Positions 1 to 9,709 of a stretch of 64,000 nt of DNA are shown in pieces (position 1 is the first letter of the stretch; every line of letters begins with the position of its first letter). The stretch lies in the NCBI GenBank assembly GCA_905221605.1, contig CAJNDS010001757.1, forward strand, positions 536,001-600,000, read 5' to 3'. The notes beneath the pieces are model-generated. The model was not told where the DNA came from and searched no databases. It worked only from the letters and a program-made list of their open reading frames with translations. The position numbers and the translations under genes are program-made. This DNA comes from Symbiodinium natans. Its lineage: Eukaryota; Sar; Dinophyceae; Suessiales; Symbiodiniaceae.

Positions 1-2770
1 TCAAAAACAGACGTGCAATTCTACGACGGAAAGCCATGCGGCGGGAAGTTTAGGGTTTAGGAAGTTTGGGGTGTTTAGGGTGTTTAGGGTTTAGGAAGTT
101 TAGGGTTTAGGTGTGTAATTCTGAACTTCTGAGTTCTGACTCGTGGACATTGAGAGGCCTGTTTCCCGGCTACCGGCCCGCCTTGCTGGCCCGGGGGGAG
201 CTATCTCTGAAGGCCCCGGAGCGGGCATGAGTGGTTCTGGGCTGTAGGGCTGTAGGGTTTAGGGTTTAGGGTTGTTGGTGAGTGTCTTGTAAGGTCTCTT
301 ATCGATATTGGTAGTTGTGTATATAGGGGGGTGTTCTCTCGGAGAAAAGAGGACCCTACCTCTGGGCTGCTTGTTTGGGGTTTGGGGTCGGGGCGTTGCG
401 TTTGGGATTCGAGGATTGGAAGCCCACTCTCACAAACCCGAAACTTTAAACCCTAATACTAAGCCCTAAGCCCTAAGCCCGAAGCCCTAAGCCCTAAGCC
501 CTAAAGCCCTAAGCCCTCAGCCCTAAGCCCTCAGCCCCCTAAGCCCTATAAGCCCTATAAGCCCTATAAGCCCTATAAGCCCTATAAGCCCTATAAGCCC
601 TATAAGCCCTATAAGCCCCACAAGCCCTATAGGCCCCCCCCTAAAAGTCCTAAAAGCTCTAAGCGCCCTAAGCCCTAAGCCCTACGCCCTAAGCCCCAAG
701 CCCTAAGCCCCAAAAGCCCCAAGCCCCAAGCCCCAAGCCCTAACCAAGCCCTAAGCCCTAAGCCCTAAGCCCCAAGCCCTGGGCCCCAAGCCCGAAGCCC
801 CAAGCCCTAAGCCCCAAGCCCCAAGCCCTAAGCCCTAAGCGCCCTAAGCCCTAAGCCCCGGACCTGGATCCTGCAAGCCACAAACATCGAGCCCGCTCCT
901 TGTACTTGAAGGTTCATGCGTAGTGATGAGTAGGGTGATAGGTACCTTAGGGTTTAGGGTTTAGGGTTTAGGGTTTTGGGATCTAAGGTTGTAGCTTGGG
1001 ATGTTCCCCTCACGCCACCACTGGATACCAAGAACGGCCGGGCTGTACAAAGGCTGCTGGCAGCTTGGAGATGTGAATCGCTAGTGCTCCTTGAGGCTCA
1101 ACACCATTCTGGGGACGGTCTTCGACTTTATGGGGTTTAGGGTTTAGGGTTTCCCCCTGGAGCTGGCTGCAAGCTGCGTGCAGACGCTTTCGCCTTGGTG
1201 CCAGGGCTGGCGACCACCCTTCGCAAAGAAGCCCTTCTGTCGTGTCTTAGACGCAAGGTCACAGCGGATGACCTTGACAATCACCGCCTCGACTGCCTGG
1301 CGCATTGATGCCGCCTGGCGAGGACAACTCCCGGCTATGGACGACGAGGAGGATCGTTTTGTTCGCGCTGTCCACGTGAAGCGCCCTTACGAGAACAGTC
1401 CTCAAGAGGGATTGTTATAGGGCGTATTATAATCCCTATTCAGGAGTGTCAGTATAAGGGGGAGCATCCCAAGTTAAAGCATAATTATAGTATAACTTGG
1501 TAGGCCCTTGGATATTTCATATTTTGCCCTCTTGGGTTTAAGAGCACCGTCTTGAGGAACATTCCATCCAAAAGAAGTACCTGAATGAACGTTATAATAT
1601 AGGTTACCTTACTTTTACCCTATTTATATCCATTCATTATTATTTATGAGTCTTTAAGTGTGTCTCGTCCTGAGCTTCCGTCAGGTCGCCAGCGTATAGT
1701 CGATTGTAGTCCCTGGCCCTTGTGTTTAGACCCCAAACCCTGAAACCCAAACCCTAAACTTCTAACCACACCGCCAACCCTGAACCCGACACAGGAAGCC
1801 CTAAACCTTAAGCCTTAAGCCCCAAGCCCAGACGACCTAAACGCTAACCCTAAAACCCCATACCCCTAAACCCTAAACCCAGGAAGCCCTAAACCTGCAC
1901 CCTAAAACCAGGGGAATCCGCTCTCCTGGGAAGCCCTGAACCCTATAAGCCTAAGCCCTAAACCCTAAACTCCACACCCGAAACCCTAAACCCTAAACCT
2001 ATATGCCCCAAAACCCTAAACCCCAAGCCCTAATCCCGAAACCCGAAACCTTAAACCCTAAACCCTAAACCCTAAACCCTAAACCCTAAACCCTAAACCC
2101 TAAACCCTAAACCCTAAACCCTAAACCCTAAACCCTAGAAAGCCCAGGTCCAGGACTTCGAGCGCGCCCGGGCGGACTTCCGACAGGTCCTCCAGGATGA
2201 GCCGGGGCCCCTTTTTTTTGGGGTGGTTTGGGGTTTAGGGTTTAGGGTTTAGGGTTTAGGGTTTAGGGTTTAGGGTTTCGGGGCTTAGGGTTTAGGGGTT
2301 TAGGGTTTAATTAGTGGTGTTTAGGGTTCAGAATTTCAGGGTTCAGGGTTTGGGGTTGCTTACGGTTGAGGGTTCAGGGTTTAGGGATCACTTTTGTTTC
2401 TGCAAAAGTGAAGGGTTTGCAGGAGCTGCCTATGATGAGGGTTGAGGGTTCATTCGAGAGGGGAGGGGTTTGAGGCCCAAGTGTTTGGCTTTCAAAGGCG
2501 GGGTTAGTAGTTAAGAGTGCCGCTGCAGCCCTAAGCCCTAAACCCTAAACCCTGAACCCTAAACCCCAATGGACGCTAAGTTGAAGCCCTGCCGATTTAC
2601 TTGAAGGTTCATGTGTTCTCAGTAGGGTTAGAAGGAAAGGGAGCCTATTTCACAGCATTAAAGTCGGGTCGGACGTAAGGAAACCCATATGGGTTTGGGT
2701 TTTGGGTTTGGGTTTAGGTTTTCGGGTTTCGGGTTTCGGGTTCAAGGTTTGGGGTTTGAGGTTTAGGGCT
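1..2770. repeat. Degenerate telomere-like repeat region
   Basis: Mostly variants of CCCTAAA/TTTAGGG. Positions 422-870 are CCCTAAG/CCCCAAG variants, including a 9-bp AAGCCCTAT run at about 540-620. A near-perfect CCCTAAA array lies at about 2056-2135, followed by a TTTAGGG array at 2228-2300, so polarity flips within 200 bases. Between the arrays are unique stretches, half-palindromes at about 992-1012 and 1430-1478, and a broken coding-like fragment at 1158-1420. No intact gene was recognised. Confidence 0.8.
1158..1420 (+). pseudogene. Broken coding-like fragment between half-palindromes
   Basis: Two frames look like protein in succession. One, from about 1170 to 1310, reads a Leu/Ala/Arg-rich helix (contains LRKEALLSCLRRK) and hits a stop. 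The next frame, to 1420, continues with an acidic/basic stretch (contains MDDEEDRFVRAVHVKRPY). This fits an exon or gene fragment broken by a one-base frameshift. No family was recognised. It is flanked by separated halves of a palindromic element (about 992-1012 and 1430-1478), so it may be captured cargo. Confidence 0.3.
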
Positions 2771-2833
2771 TAGTCAGCAGTCCCCTGTTCTATAGTACGA
2801 TGCACACTTCCCGGCATTCAGCATTTGGTTTGA
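2771..2833 (+). repeat. A1, left split direct repeat
   Basis: The 63 bases starting TAGTCAGCAGTCCCC recur exactly at 10267-10329. This is the left terminus of the element; the gag-like ORF opens just after it. Confidence 0.9.
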
Positions 2834-2852
2834 AGGTGGCCCCTTAGTTGAA

Positions 2853-4169
2853 GTGAACTTAGGGGCCGAACTTTCTTCGGGGCTGTCACCTCCTGCACTT
2901 CGTGCGGGAAGTGGACATAAGTCCTTGAAGTTTGTGAGGCAGTGGTCAGGAGCCATGGCGGGAACGCCTGGCCTGCCACGGTGGCGAAAGACTGGCCGTA
3001 CTGCCAGCCCCAGTCACCTGACTGGGGTCGAGGAAGATGTGTGGATCGAGGCGGCCGCCTACGACAACCGAGGCCACCGGCAAGGTCAGCTTGCGATCTA
3101 TCTGGCCGAGCCTGGAGACAGAATTGGGGCTGAAGAAGGGGCTGGATTCCTTGGGAACGTGATTGCGGTGCAGGACGGTTACTACGCTTGGTGGGTGGAG
3201 AGCACCTATGGTGCCTACGTGGTAGACCGCACCATCCCCTTTCACTTCTGCATCCACCCGGTGAACGACTGTGATGTGGAGACTGTGTACCGGAACCCCA
3301 TCCATGTGGACGTCTTCCGGATCATCCCAAAGGAGTCCCTCAACAGGATCAACTGGCTGACCGACAATGACAAGGCCACCATAGCAGCACACCCGAGCTT
3401 GGCCGAACCTGCGGCGCGTGAGGGGAACAGTTCGCTGGACCCCTTACGCAACGTGGGGGTGGCCGGCGGAGGTGGTGTTGGCGGGGGCCCCGTGGAAACT
3501 GGTATGGCGGGAATTGGTGGCTTGGCAGCAGCCTTGGGTACAGGCCTGGACGTGGCAGAGCCAAAGCCAGACGAAGCCACACAGAACCTGTATGAACTGG
3601 AAAAGCCCACGAAGAGCAGTGGAAGTGACCTCCTGGAGGAGATCCGTGGGCGTGAGGCGGCAGGTGCCAAGAGATCTGCCCTCGAGCTGGCCGGCGTGAA
3701 GGAAAAGAAGAAAAAGAAGAGTAGGAAGGACAAGAAGCGCAGGGACGAAAGCAGTGGCTCGTGTTCCTCTTCCTCTTCGGCGTCGTCTTTTCACTTGGCC
3801 GCCCTTCCGAAAGGCGTGGAGAAACTCAGGAGGCTGCACCAGCGGCGTCCGGGGCAGCTAGCAGCTCTGACGCTGCGGCGGTGTCAGGAGCTCCTCGCCA
3901 TGGCGAACGGAGGGGAAACGGCAGATATGAGCGCCAAGATGCCACCCGTCGCTCGAGGGTACCTTCGACAGATCTACTTGCAGGCGAACCCGCCGGGACA
4001 GATCGGGGCCAGGAACCACAAGGAACTGGAAACACTGGCGACCGTGATCGACCTCATCGCGAAGAACGATCCCCTGCGCGCCCTGGACATCTTAGTGCAG
4101 CGGCTCAAAGCGATAGAGCTGAGCGTGTCGCAAGGCAACTGGACCCAGGCAGAGCAATTGGAACTCTAA
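2853..4169 (+). CDS. Gag-like ORF1 of the YR retrotransposon
   Basis: Structural ORF of up to 438 residues. The better start is probably Met35 at 2955 (context CCATGG), giving 404 residues; the first ATG-like start is weaker. The N-terminal third is a compact domain rich in aromatic residues (QDGYYAWWVESTYGAYVVD, then PFHFCIHPVNDCDVE). A Gly-rich linker follows at about residues 195-225, then a Lys-rich stretch (KEKKKKKSRKDKKRR) and a poly-Ser run. The C-terminal third (about 305-438) is helical: LRRLHQRRPGQLAALTLRR, later LQRLKAIELSVSQGNW. I recall this helical module from dinoflagellate retroelement gag proteins, but that is from memory, not a search. It ends at a TAA at 4167-4169. The likely continuation is the basic tail in the next frame, so this stop may be a frameshift product. 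Confidence 0.7.
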   Translation: MNLGAELSSGLSPPALRAGSGHKSLKFVRQWSGAMAGTPGLPRWRKTGRTASPSHLTGVEEDVWIEAAAYDNRGHRQGQLAIYLAEPGDRIGAEEGAGFLGNVIAVQDGYYAWWVESTYGAYVVDRTIPFHFCIHPVNDCDVETVYRNPIHVDVFRIIPKESLNRINWLTDNDKATIAAHPSLAEPAAREGNSSLDPLRNVGVAGGGGVGGGPVETGMAGIGGLAAALGTGLDVAEPKPDEATQNLYELEKPTKSSGSDLLEEIRGREAAGAKRSALELAGVKEKKKKKSRKDKKRRDESSGSCSSSSSASSFHLAALPKGVEKLRRLHQRRPGQLAALTLRRCQELLAMANGGETADMSAKMPPVARGYLRQIYLQANPPGQIGARNHKELETLATVIDLIAKNDPLRALDILVQRLKAIELSVSQGNWTQAEQLEL

Positions 4170-4433
4170 TGTGTCGGAGTCGTCGGCCATGTTCAGGCAA
4201 GAGCTGAAAGCCGCCCAACAAGAGGTGAGATCAGAGTGGTCTCTGCAAAGAGGGCCGCGGCGCCAGCCCAGGTGGGGGCAGGACTGGTGGTACAGGGCTC
4301 CAGACAACGTACCCGTAGCCGAGAAGGAGGGCGAGGCCTGCGACAAGGCGCCAGAGAACAAGCCAACGAGACCGAAGGGAGGCAAGGGCGGCAAGGGCAA
4401 AGGCAAGAAGGGGAAGCCGCGCTGGAAGTGACT
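4168..4433 (+). pseudogene. Out-of-frame basic C-terminal tail of gag
   Basis: Frame +1 relative to ORF1 is open from the ORF1 stop to a TGA at about 4432. It encodes a helical segment (FRQELKAAQQEVRSEW) and ends in a Gly/Lys tail (KGGKGGKGKGKKGKPRWK), which suits nucleic-acid binding. It has no convincing ATG of its own at the junction, so it most likely belongs to the same protein as 2955-4169 after a one-base shift near 4165. It could also be expressed by frameshifting. Confidence 0.5.
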
Positions 4434-5490
4434 CCAAGTTTTGGGGGTTCTGGAGCACCGGGGGACTCACCTTTCGGGGAGGGTCCCTTGGGTATCTGGG
4501 CCCCCAAGCTTTTGGAGATCCTTTCCGAGCCAAGCTTCCAGGACACGCCCTCCATTGCCTGCCAGGTGAAAGGCCTCCTCAAGGACCACAACTTGGCCAC
4601 TATCGTCTCGACAGTGCTGTCCGCCCTGGGGAACGATGACACCCGCGAGCACGTCTCCTTCACGGTCATGGACACCCTCGTGGAAAACATGTGGGCTCCC
4701 CCCAATATTGTGGCGGAGCTGCTTCGAAGCATGTTCTCTGACCTGCTGGTGGACGAAGGCCCAGAACTGTCCAGCCACTTCCGAGAGGTCTTTGACATTC
4801 CCAGCACGACGAAAGTGCCAGCCATTAACTTGGTTGTGCGCGGGCCCGAAGCGCTCGAGATCTACCGTGGCATCTTGGTCATGCCAATGTCAGACCAGTG
4901 GACGGGAGACGACGGAGGTGTCTATGTGGGCCGAGGTAGACCCGGGACTACAAGATCGGTGCTCTTCGAGGGCTATGCCGACATGCTGCCCCGACCTTTG
5001 GTTCTCTCGATGCTCAATGGCCGGCCCCTCTACGTCTTTGATGACGAAGTGGACGCTGCCAGGCTGATTATCGACAAGTACCAGGTGCAGCCTGCGCCCA
5101 ACTGCTGGACTTCGGCTTCTTTGAAAAGCTGGCTGGTCTTCTGGCTTTCGGGGAGGACAGCGGCTCCGGCTTCTTTGGTGGGTCTGGTGCTGAAGGTGGC
5201 GGTCACCTTTGGGCCGGGCTCCGGGTGCGGCAAAACCTCGCCAAGCAGCTGCTTGCTGCCACACCACGTGAAATCCACGAGCGCGACCTGAAGGTAAAGC
5301 CAGACATCCTCGCCGACTGCTTCGGCCTCGGCAGTAACTTCTGCCCAAAGATCCGAATCCATGCAGCCACTGTGCCAGGCTGACAGCATTCGCTCGACCA
5401 ATTTTGCCTCAGCTTTGCTGGCCTCCGGCAACGCCATGGGGAGGAGCTCGCAGGGCGAAGGCTTGAAGTGCTCTCTAGCGCACACGGGCA
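4434..5490 (+). pseudogene. Linker protein region between gag and RT, frame-disrupted
   Basis: The same frame as ORF1 is open from 4170 to 5291. From about 4440 it reads like a globular protein (LLEILSEPSFQDTPS, then ALEIYRGILVMPMSDQW, then GRPLYVFDDEVDAARLI). Near 5100 the protein-like frame appears to shift (to LLDFGFFEKLAGLLAFGED, stop at 5381). Another shift leads to the frame open at 5361-5576, and a third leads into the RT frame near 5500. I do not recognise a domain. Position between gag and RT suggests a protease or structural role, but no aspartic protease motif is visible. The antisense ORF over 5030-5695 is treated as a shadow. Confidence 0.45.
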
Positions 5491-7446
5491 ATGTCCTCAA
5501 GAAGATGCCCAAGGACGGCCCTCCAGGAGGCCACAGCTCAGCGTTTCCGCAAGTACGCCAGACTCTTTGTCCATGATGACGAGGGTGGTCCTGCTGTAGT
5601 TGAACTTGGGTCCTGGGAATCTGTGAGGCAGTCGCTTGGCGACACCTACACCGGTCGCGAAGTCCAAAGGGCTTACAAGCTGACATGGCGAGCAATCCAA
5701 CCCCATGTCCCAGGACCAGGAGAAGCTGGACGTATTAATTTAGCGGACAAGGTGTCGCCTGAGCTTCGCGCCTTTGTGGAGGACCCGGACTTGTTGAGAA
5801 TCCCGGACATTGAGCTGGGAGACGTTCCTGAGTCCGCGGCGGTTCTTGTGGAAAGCCAAGAGGACTACGAGGAGATAGTCTCCAACCTGGTTGTTGCCGG
5901 CATGATGGAGCGGGAGATCCCTGAGGAGACGGTCGAGGTCCGCGGCAAGAAGATCACGAACGGCATGTTTGGGGTGCACAAGGCGTGGGTCCAAGAGCCA
6001 GATGGAACCTGGACTCGAAGCTTGCGGCTGATCATCAACCTCATTCCAACAAACCGGCTGCAGTCCAGACCGCCAATCCAGCCTTCGACGCAGATGGGCT
6101 ACGCTCCCCTTTGGGGGCAGATGGCACTCAATGAGGATGAGATCATCCTGGCATATGCGGAGGATATCCGGCATTGCTTTCACATCTTTGCACCCTCACC
6201 ACGGTGGCGAGGCTACTTTGTGATCGGCCGCTCTGTCCAAGGCCGCTGCTTTCAAGATGGCATCGGTGCCCGCGGACGCCCGCGGGTCCGCACGGCCCCG
6301 ATGGGATGGTGCAACATCGTCGATTTCGTGCAGTCCGCCCTGGAGAATGCCGGCACCCTCGCGGGAGTTCCTGCTGAAAGAGTAGTACGGATGGGCGACC
6401 CGTTGCCGCTCATGCCAGTCACGGGGACCCGTGACTACTACAGCTTCTACGTCGACAACTTCGACAGCTTCAAGGTGATGGCCGCTACGGAGCAAGGCCT
6501 CTACGAAGGGAAGCCTTCAGACACCCAGCTTGCCCTCCGCGAAGTCTTCCAGTGTTGGGGCGTTGGCCGTGATGAGAAGAAAGCCGCGGAGGGGACGCTG
6601 AAGTGGTCCTCACTTGGTGCAGAGCAACTGGGAGACCTGGGCCTCGTTGGCTCCTCGCGGAAGCTGCGCCGGGCTGTGCTGGGCGCCACTGTCCGGGTCC
6701 TTGAGTGCTCCCCGGCGGTGCCGCGTGGATCGCATGAGCTCTTGACCATCGTGGGCAAAGCAATGCGTTCAGTTCAGTTCTGCCGCCCTCTTGCCTGTAT
6801 GTTTGATGAGCTCTACGCCTGCTTGTCACACGAGGACAAGAAGATCAGCATCACAGCAAAGGCGGAGACAGAGTTGTATTGCATCCTCATGAGCCTCCCG
6901 ATGCACTACATGGAACAGCGGATGCAGATCTGCCCCACTGTTTATGCCACAGATGCCTCTCTTGAAGGGGGGGGTGCTTGTGCCAGTGTTGGGCTGTCTG
7001 CGCGTGGGCGTGCCAAGTGCCACCTGCTGGGCTCTGATGACGACATGGGAGGGGGCTGTGATGCAGTCTTGGTGATCGAGGCCTTTGGTGGAATCGGCGG
7101 CTTGCGGAAGGCTCTCGAACTGATTGGGCTTCAACCTCAAGGCCTGATCCTGATCGAGTCAGACCCGCTGTGCCAGAAGCTTGCCAGACGGCATTGCGGA
7201 TATGTCCAGGTTGTGGACGACATCAAGAAGGTGGATGCCGCAATGGTCCGCGATTGGCGACGGCAGTTTCCTCGTGCCAAGAAAGTGATCCTCGGAGGTG
7301 GATGGCCCTGTGTGCACCATTCGCGCCTCAATGCAAACCGAGAAGGTGCGGAAGCCGAACTTCTCTCTTGCTGGACGACCTCATCCGCACGCAAGATCTT
7401 CTTGAAAGGTGCAGCCAGCCGCTGCACTTGCCCCCCTGGCACGTGA
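5491..7446 (+). CDS. Reverse transcriptase, RNase H N-half and DNMT N-terminal motifs
   Basis: 651-residue ORF. RT motifs: Arg-rich entry (SLRLIINLIPTNRLQSRPP, about 177-195), motif A with Asp225 (AEDIRHCFHIF), motif B (RTAPMGW, about 267-273), and motif C as YVDN (320-323) in place of YxDD. The first acidic residue of RNase H is Asp488 in YATDASLEGGGACASVG. Only about 30 residues later a C5-cytosine methyltransferase starts: motif I AFGGIGGLRKALELIG (531-546), motif II LIESDP (554-559), and motif IV GGGWPC with catalytic Cys607 (codon 7309-7311). The frame goes wrong near 7345, so residues after about 618 are not the real protein. The continuation is in another frame (7347-8000). The start codon is uncertain because the protein probably continues from upstream. 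Confidence 0.8.
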   Translation: MSSRRCPRTALQEATAQRFRKYARLFVHDDEGGPAVVELGSWESVRQSLGDTYTGREVQRAYKLTWRAIQPHVPGPGEAGRINLADKVSPELRAFVEDPDLLRIPDIELGDVPESAAVLVESQEDYEEIVSNLVVAGMMEREIPEETVEVRGKKITNGMFGVHKAWVQEPDGTWTRSLRLIINLIPTNRLQSRPPIQPSTQMGYAPLWGQMALNEDEIILAYAEDIRHCFHIFAPSPRWRGYFVIGRSVQGRCFQDGIGARGRPRVRTAPMGWCNIVDFVQSALENAGTLAGVPAERVVRMGDPLPLMPVTGTRDYYSFYVDNFDSFKVMAATEQGLYEGKPSDTQLALREVFQCWGVGRDEKKAAEGTLKWSSLGAEQLGDLGLVGSSRKLRRAVLGATVRVLECSPAVPRGSHELLTIVGKAMRSVQFCRPLACMFDELYACLSHEDKKISITAKAETELYCILMSLPMHYMEQRMQICPTVYATDASLEGGGACASVGLSARGRAKCHLLGSDDDMGGGCDAVLVIEAFGGIGGLRKALELIGLQPQGLILIESDPLCQKLARRHCGYVQVVDDIKKVDAAMVRDWRRQFPRAKKVILGGGWPCVHHSRLNANREGAEAELLSCWTTSSARKIFLKGAASRCTCPPGT

Positions 7447-8000
7447 TCCGCCTCTTCGAGAATGTGGTCATGGATGGTAATGACCTCGACATCCAGTCTG
7501 CTAAGATCGGGTGGCGACCCATCTTCTGCGACAGTGTGCAGGCCCTGCGATGCCGAAGGCCGCGGTTGTGGTGGATCCAAGGAGTGGATGTCTTGCAAGG
7601 TGGTGACCTCAAGATTGTTGAGAGCAGCAGGGTGGCCAACCAGCACCGAGACGTCCGTGCTCTTAACCTCCGCCACGCTGTGATCGACACCGAAAGGCCC
7701 CCAATGGATTGGTTCCTACGACCCGGGTGTTACAAGACCGAAGAGCCGGAGGAGCCCTTCCTGACCTTTGCCCGGCCTGTGCCAAAGAAGCAAGCTCCCT
7801 CTGAGCCGGCAGGCATCGACAACTGTGATGCCAAAACACTGGGGCGTTGGAAGGGGGACTCCTGGCGCCTGGCGCCCTACCAGTACGCTCCCAAGAACTT
7901 GGTCACAAGCCCTCACGGGCAACGTCGGCTCACCTCAGATGAGCAGCTCCGCCTCCTCGGCTTCAACAGACCACCTGGACTACAAACAGAAGGTCAGTGA
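7347..8000 (+). pseudogene. DNMT central part (motifs VI-IX), shifted frame
   Basis: Continuation of the methyltransferase in the next frame. Motif VI is ENVVMD (about 7458-7475, the conserved ENV) and motif VIII is CRRPRLWW (about 7550-7573). A target-recognition-like region follows (MDWFLRPGCYKTEE). A motif IX-type segment RRLTSDEQLRLLGF lies at about 7923-7966. The frame then fails at a TGA (7998-8000), and motif X is found in the following frame. Together with the Cys-containing motif IV upstream this is a complete C5-MTase motif set, broken by two compensating indels near 7345 and 7970. Confidence 0.8.
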
Positions 8001-8754
8001 GGACAAGAAACAACAGTTCATCGGCAACACGTGGCCGGTAGTCGTGGCGGCTCGCCTCCTGCTGGGGCTGGTCATGACCGAGGAGCAAGCCGGTGTGCGT
8101 GACCTCACCAAGGAGCTGTGGGATGCCTGGAAAGCCCTGGAAGATCGCGCCCAGCAGGTCAAGAGAGGGTCTTGGAGTGAAAGGTTCGGTCCGAGTTCGG
8201 GGGAGGGGGCTGCCGTCCTTCCCTTCCGTCCGGGGGGGGTGGACACTGGCTCTGTTCCTCGGCTCATGATCGACCCGGACCTCAAGCTCACTGATGAGCA
8301 GTTCTTGGCCCGGATGGTGGGCCGCAATGTTTCACATCGGGGCACGGATGTCCGCCTTGACTTTGGCATCCCCTTCCAGGCCTCGGACTTTGGGAGGCGC
8401 GCGGTCGACCCCACACTGTGGACGTGGAAAGTCCTGATGAGCTACCGTTGGAAACGGACGGGGCATATCACACAGTTGGAGGCCGTTGCTGTCCTTGACC
8501 TCCTCAAGCGCCTGAGCCGTGCTGCAGGTTCAGGTAACGAAAAGTTCCTGCTGATGGTCGACAACCAGGCTGTGGTTGGGATCATCACGAAGGGCCGGAC
8601 CTCAGCCCACATGCTTCAGAGCACCTTGCGGCGTCTCAACTCGCTCCTGCTGGCCTCCAACAACAGGCTCCTCGTTGTCTACGTGCGGTCCGAGTACAAC
8701 CCCGGAGACGGACCGTCACGTTGGGTAGCAAGAAGGGCATCGCAGGATGCCTAG
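7980..8754 (+). CDS. DNMT motif X and RNase H C-half of pol
   Basis: The frame is open from 7768 but becomes protein-like from about 7980. It starts with methyltransferase motif X (QQFIGNTWPVVVAARLLLG, about 8011-8070), matching the GN..P pattern. A linker of about 110 residues follows. RNase H then resumes: the conserved Glu in GHITQLEAVAVLDLLKRL, the second Asp in LLMVDNQAVVGI, and the last Asp in YNPGDGPSRW. The missing first Asp is in the RT ORF at 6950-6960, upstream of the methyltransferase. The stop at 8752-8754 overlaps the recombinase start by 8 bases. Confidence 0.8.
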
Positions 8755-9709
8755 GAAAACTGTGCTGAGCAAGAGGACCAAGCAGGAGAGAAAAGATGAA
8801 CGCAAGGTGCTAGGAACTTTGAGGTCGCAGATTGTGTCACCTAAAACTGAATCTCGTTACCTTGAGCATGTTTCACGTTTTCTGAGTTTTCTGAAGCAGC
8901 AGGGAAAGTCTTACCCTACCACTTTTCTTGCTTTGGACTTTGAGCTGAGCGGTTTCATCGAGCATCTTTGGGAAGATGGGGACCCACGATCTTGGGCAGG
9001 GGACGCCCTGAGTGGTCTTGGCCACTTTATCCCTCCTGTTAAACCGCACTTGGTGGGCAGTTGGCGATTGCATGCGGCGTGGGGTAGAGCTGAACTACCT
9101 GCGCGAGCTCCTCCTTTCACACCAGTTCTGGTTTACGCCCTGGCCCAGGCTGCGTATGAACAAGGTTGGGGGGACACTGCCACCTTGCTTCTTCTTGGTT
9201 TTCACACGTTTGCTCGGTCGGGTGAGCTCTTTTCAGCACGGTGTGGGGACTTTGTGCTGGGTCGCGGCCGTGGAACATGGTCGCTTCCGTTGACCAAATC
9301 CGGGCAGCGAGCTGGCGCTTCCGAATCCCTAGTCATCTCAGACACGTTTGTGGGCACTGCTGTTGCAAACTTCATTCGGAACAGGAGCAAGGGGGACCTT
9401 CTTTCAAACTGTTCTCCCGGGGTGCAACGCCGTCGTCTTGCCCAACTTTTACAACGGCTGGGTCTGCAAGCGCCATATCGTTGGTACTCTCTTCGCCGAG
9501 GGGGAGCCACTCATGAGTATCGTGTTACGAATAATTTGCCCGCGGTGTGCTTGAAAGGACGTTGGACTGCAGTTCGCACTGCACGAATCTATCTTTGTGA
9601 TGGGATGGCCCAACTCTCGCAGTTGCAGTTGCCAGCGCCGCAACTTCGCAAGTTGCAAGCTCTTGCCCGCAAAGCGCGGCCTGGGTATGATGCAATCAGT
9701 TCAGATTGA
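8747..9709 (+). CDS. Tyrosine recombinase (YR) of the retrotransposon
   Basis: Intact 320-residue ORF. It would integrate the circular DNA intermediate at the TAG crossover. Catalytic signature: Arg157 (HTFARSGELF), Lys184 (LTKSGQR), the box YSLRRGGATH (247-256, Arg250/251), Trp273 (GRW) and nucleophile Tyr282 (TARIYL). The N-terminal 120 residues are a SAM-like core-binding region (SRYLEHVSRFLSFLKQQG). Length is typical for a Ngaro/DIRS recombinase. The ATG overlaps the pol stop, suggesting coupled expression from one transcript. No frameshift is visible, in contrast to gag/pol. Confidence 0.88.
   Translation: MPRKTVLSKRTKQERKDERKVLGTLRSQIVSPKTESRYLEHVSRFLSFLKQQGKSYPTTFLALDFELSGFIEHLWEDGDPRSWAGDALSGLGHFIPPVKPHLVGSWRLHAAWGRAELPARAPPFTPVLVYALAQAAYEQGWGDTATLLLLGFHTFARSGELFSARCGDFVLGRGRGTWSLPLTKSGQRAGASESLVISDTFVGTAVANFIRNRSKGDLLSNCSPGVQRRRLAQLLQRLGLQAPYRWYSLRRGGATHEYRVTNNLPAVCLKGRWTAVRTARIYLCDGMAQLSQLQLPAPQLRKLQALARKARPGYDAISSD

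Noticed and set aside
4167-4169. Readthrough of the TAA between ORF1 and the following same-frame ORF
   Set aside because: The next ~260 bases make better protein in the +1 frame (basic tail), so a frameshift explains it more simply.
5030-5695. Minus-strand ORF of 221 residues
   Set aside because: It lies opposite the gag-RT linker, shows no motif, and sense frames fit the element better.
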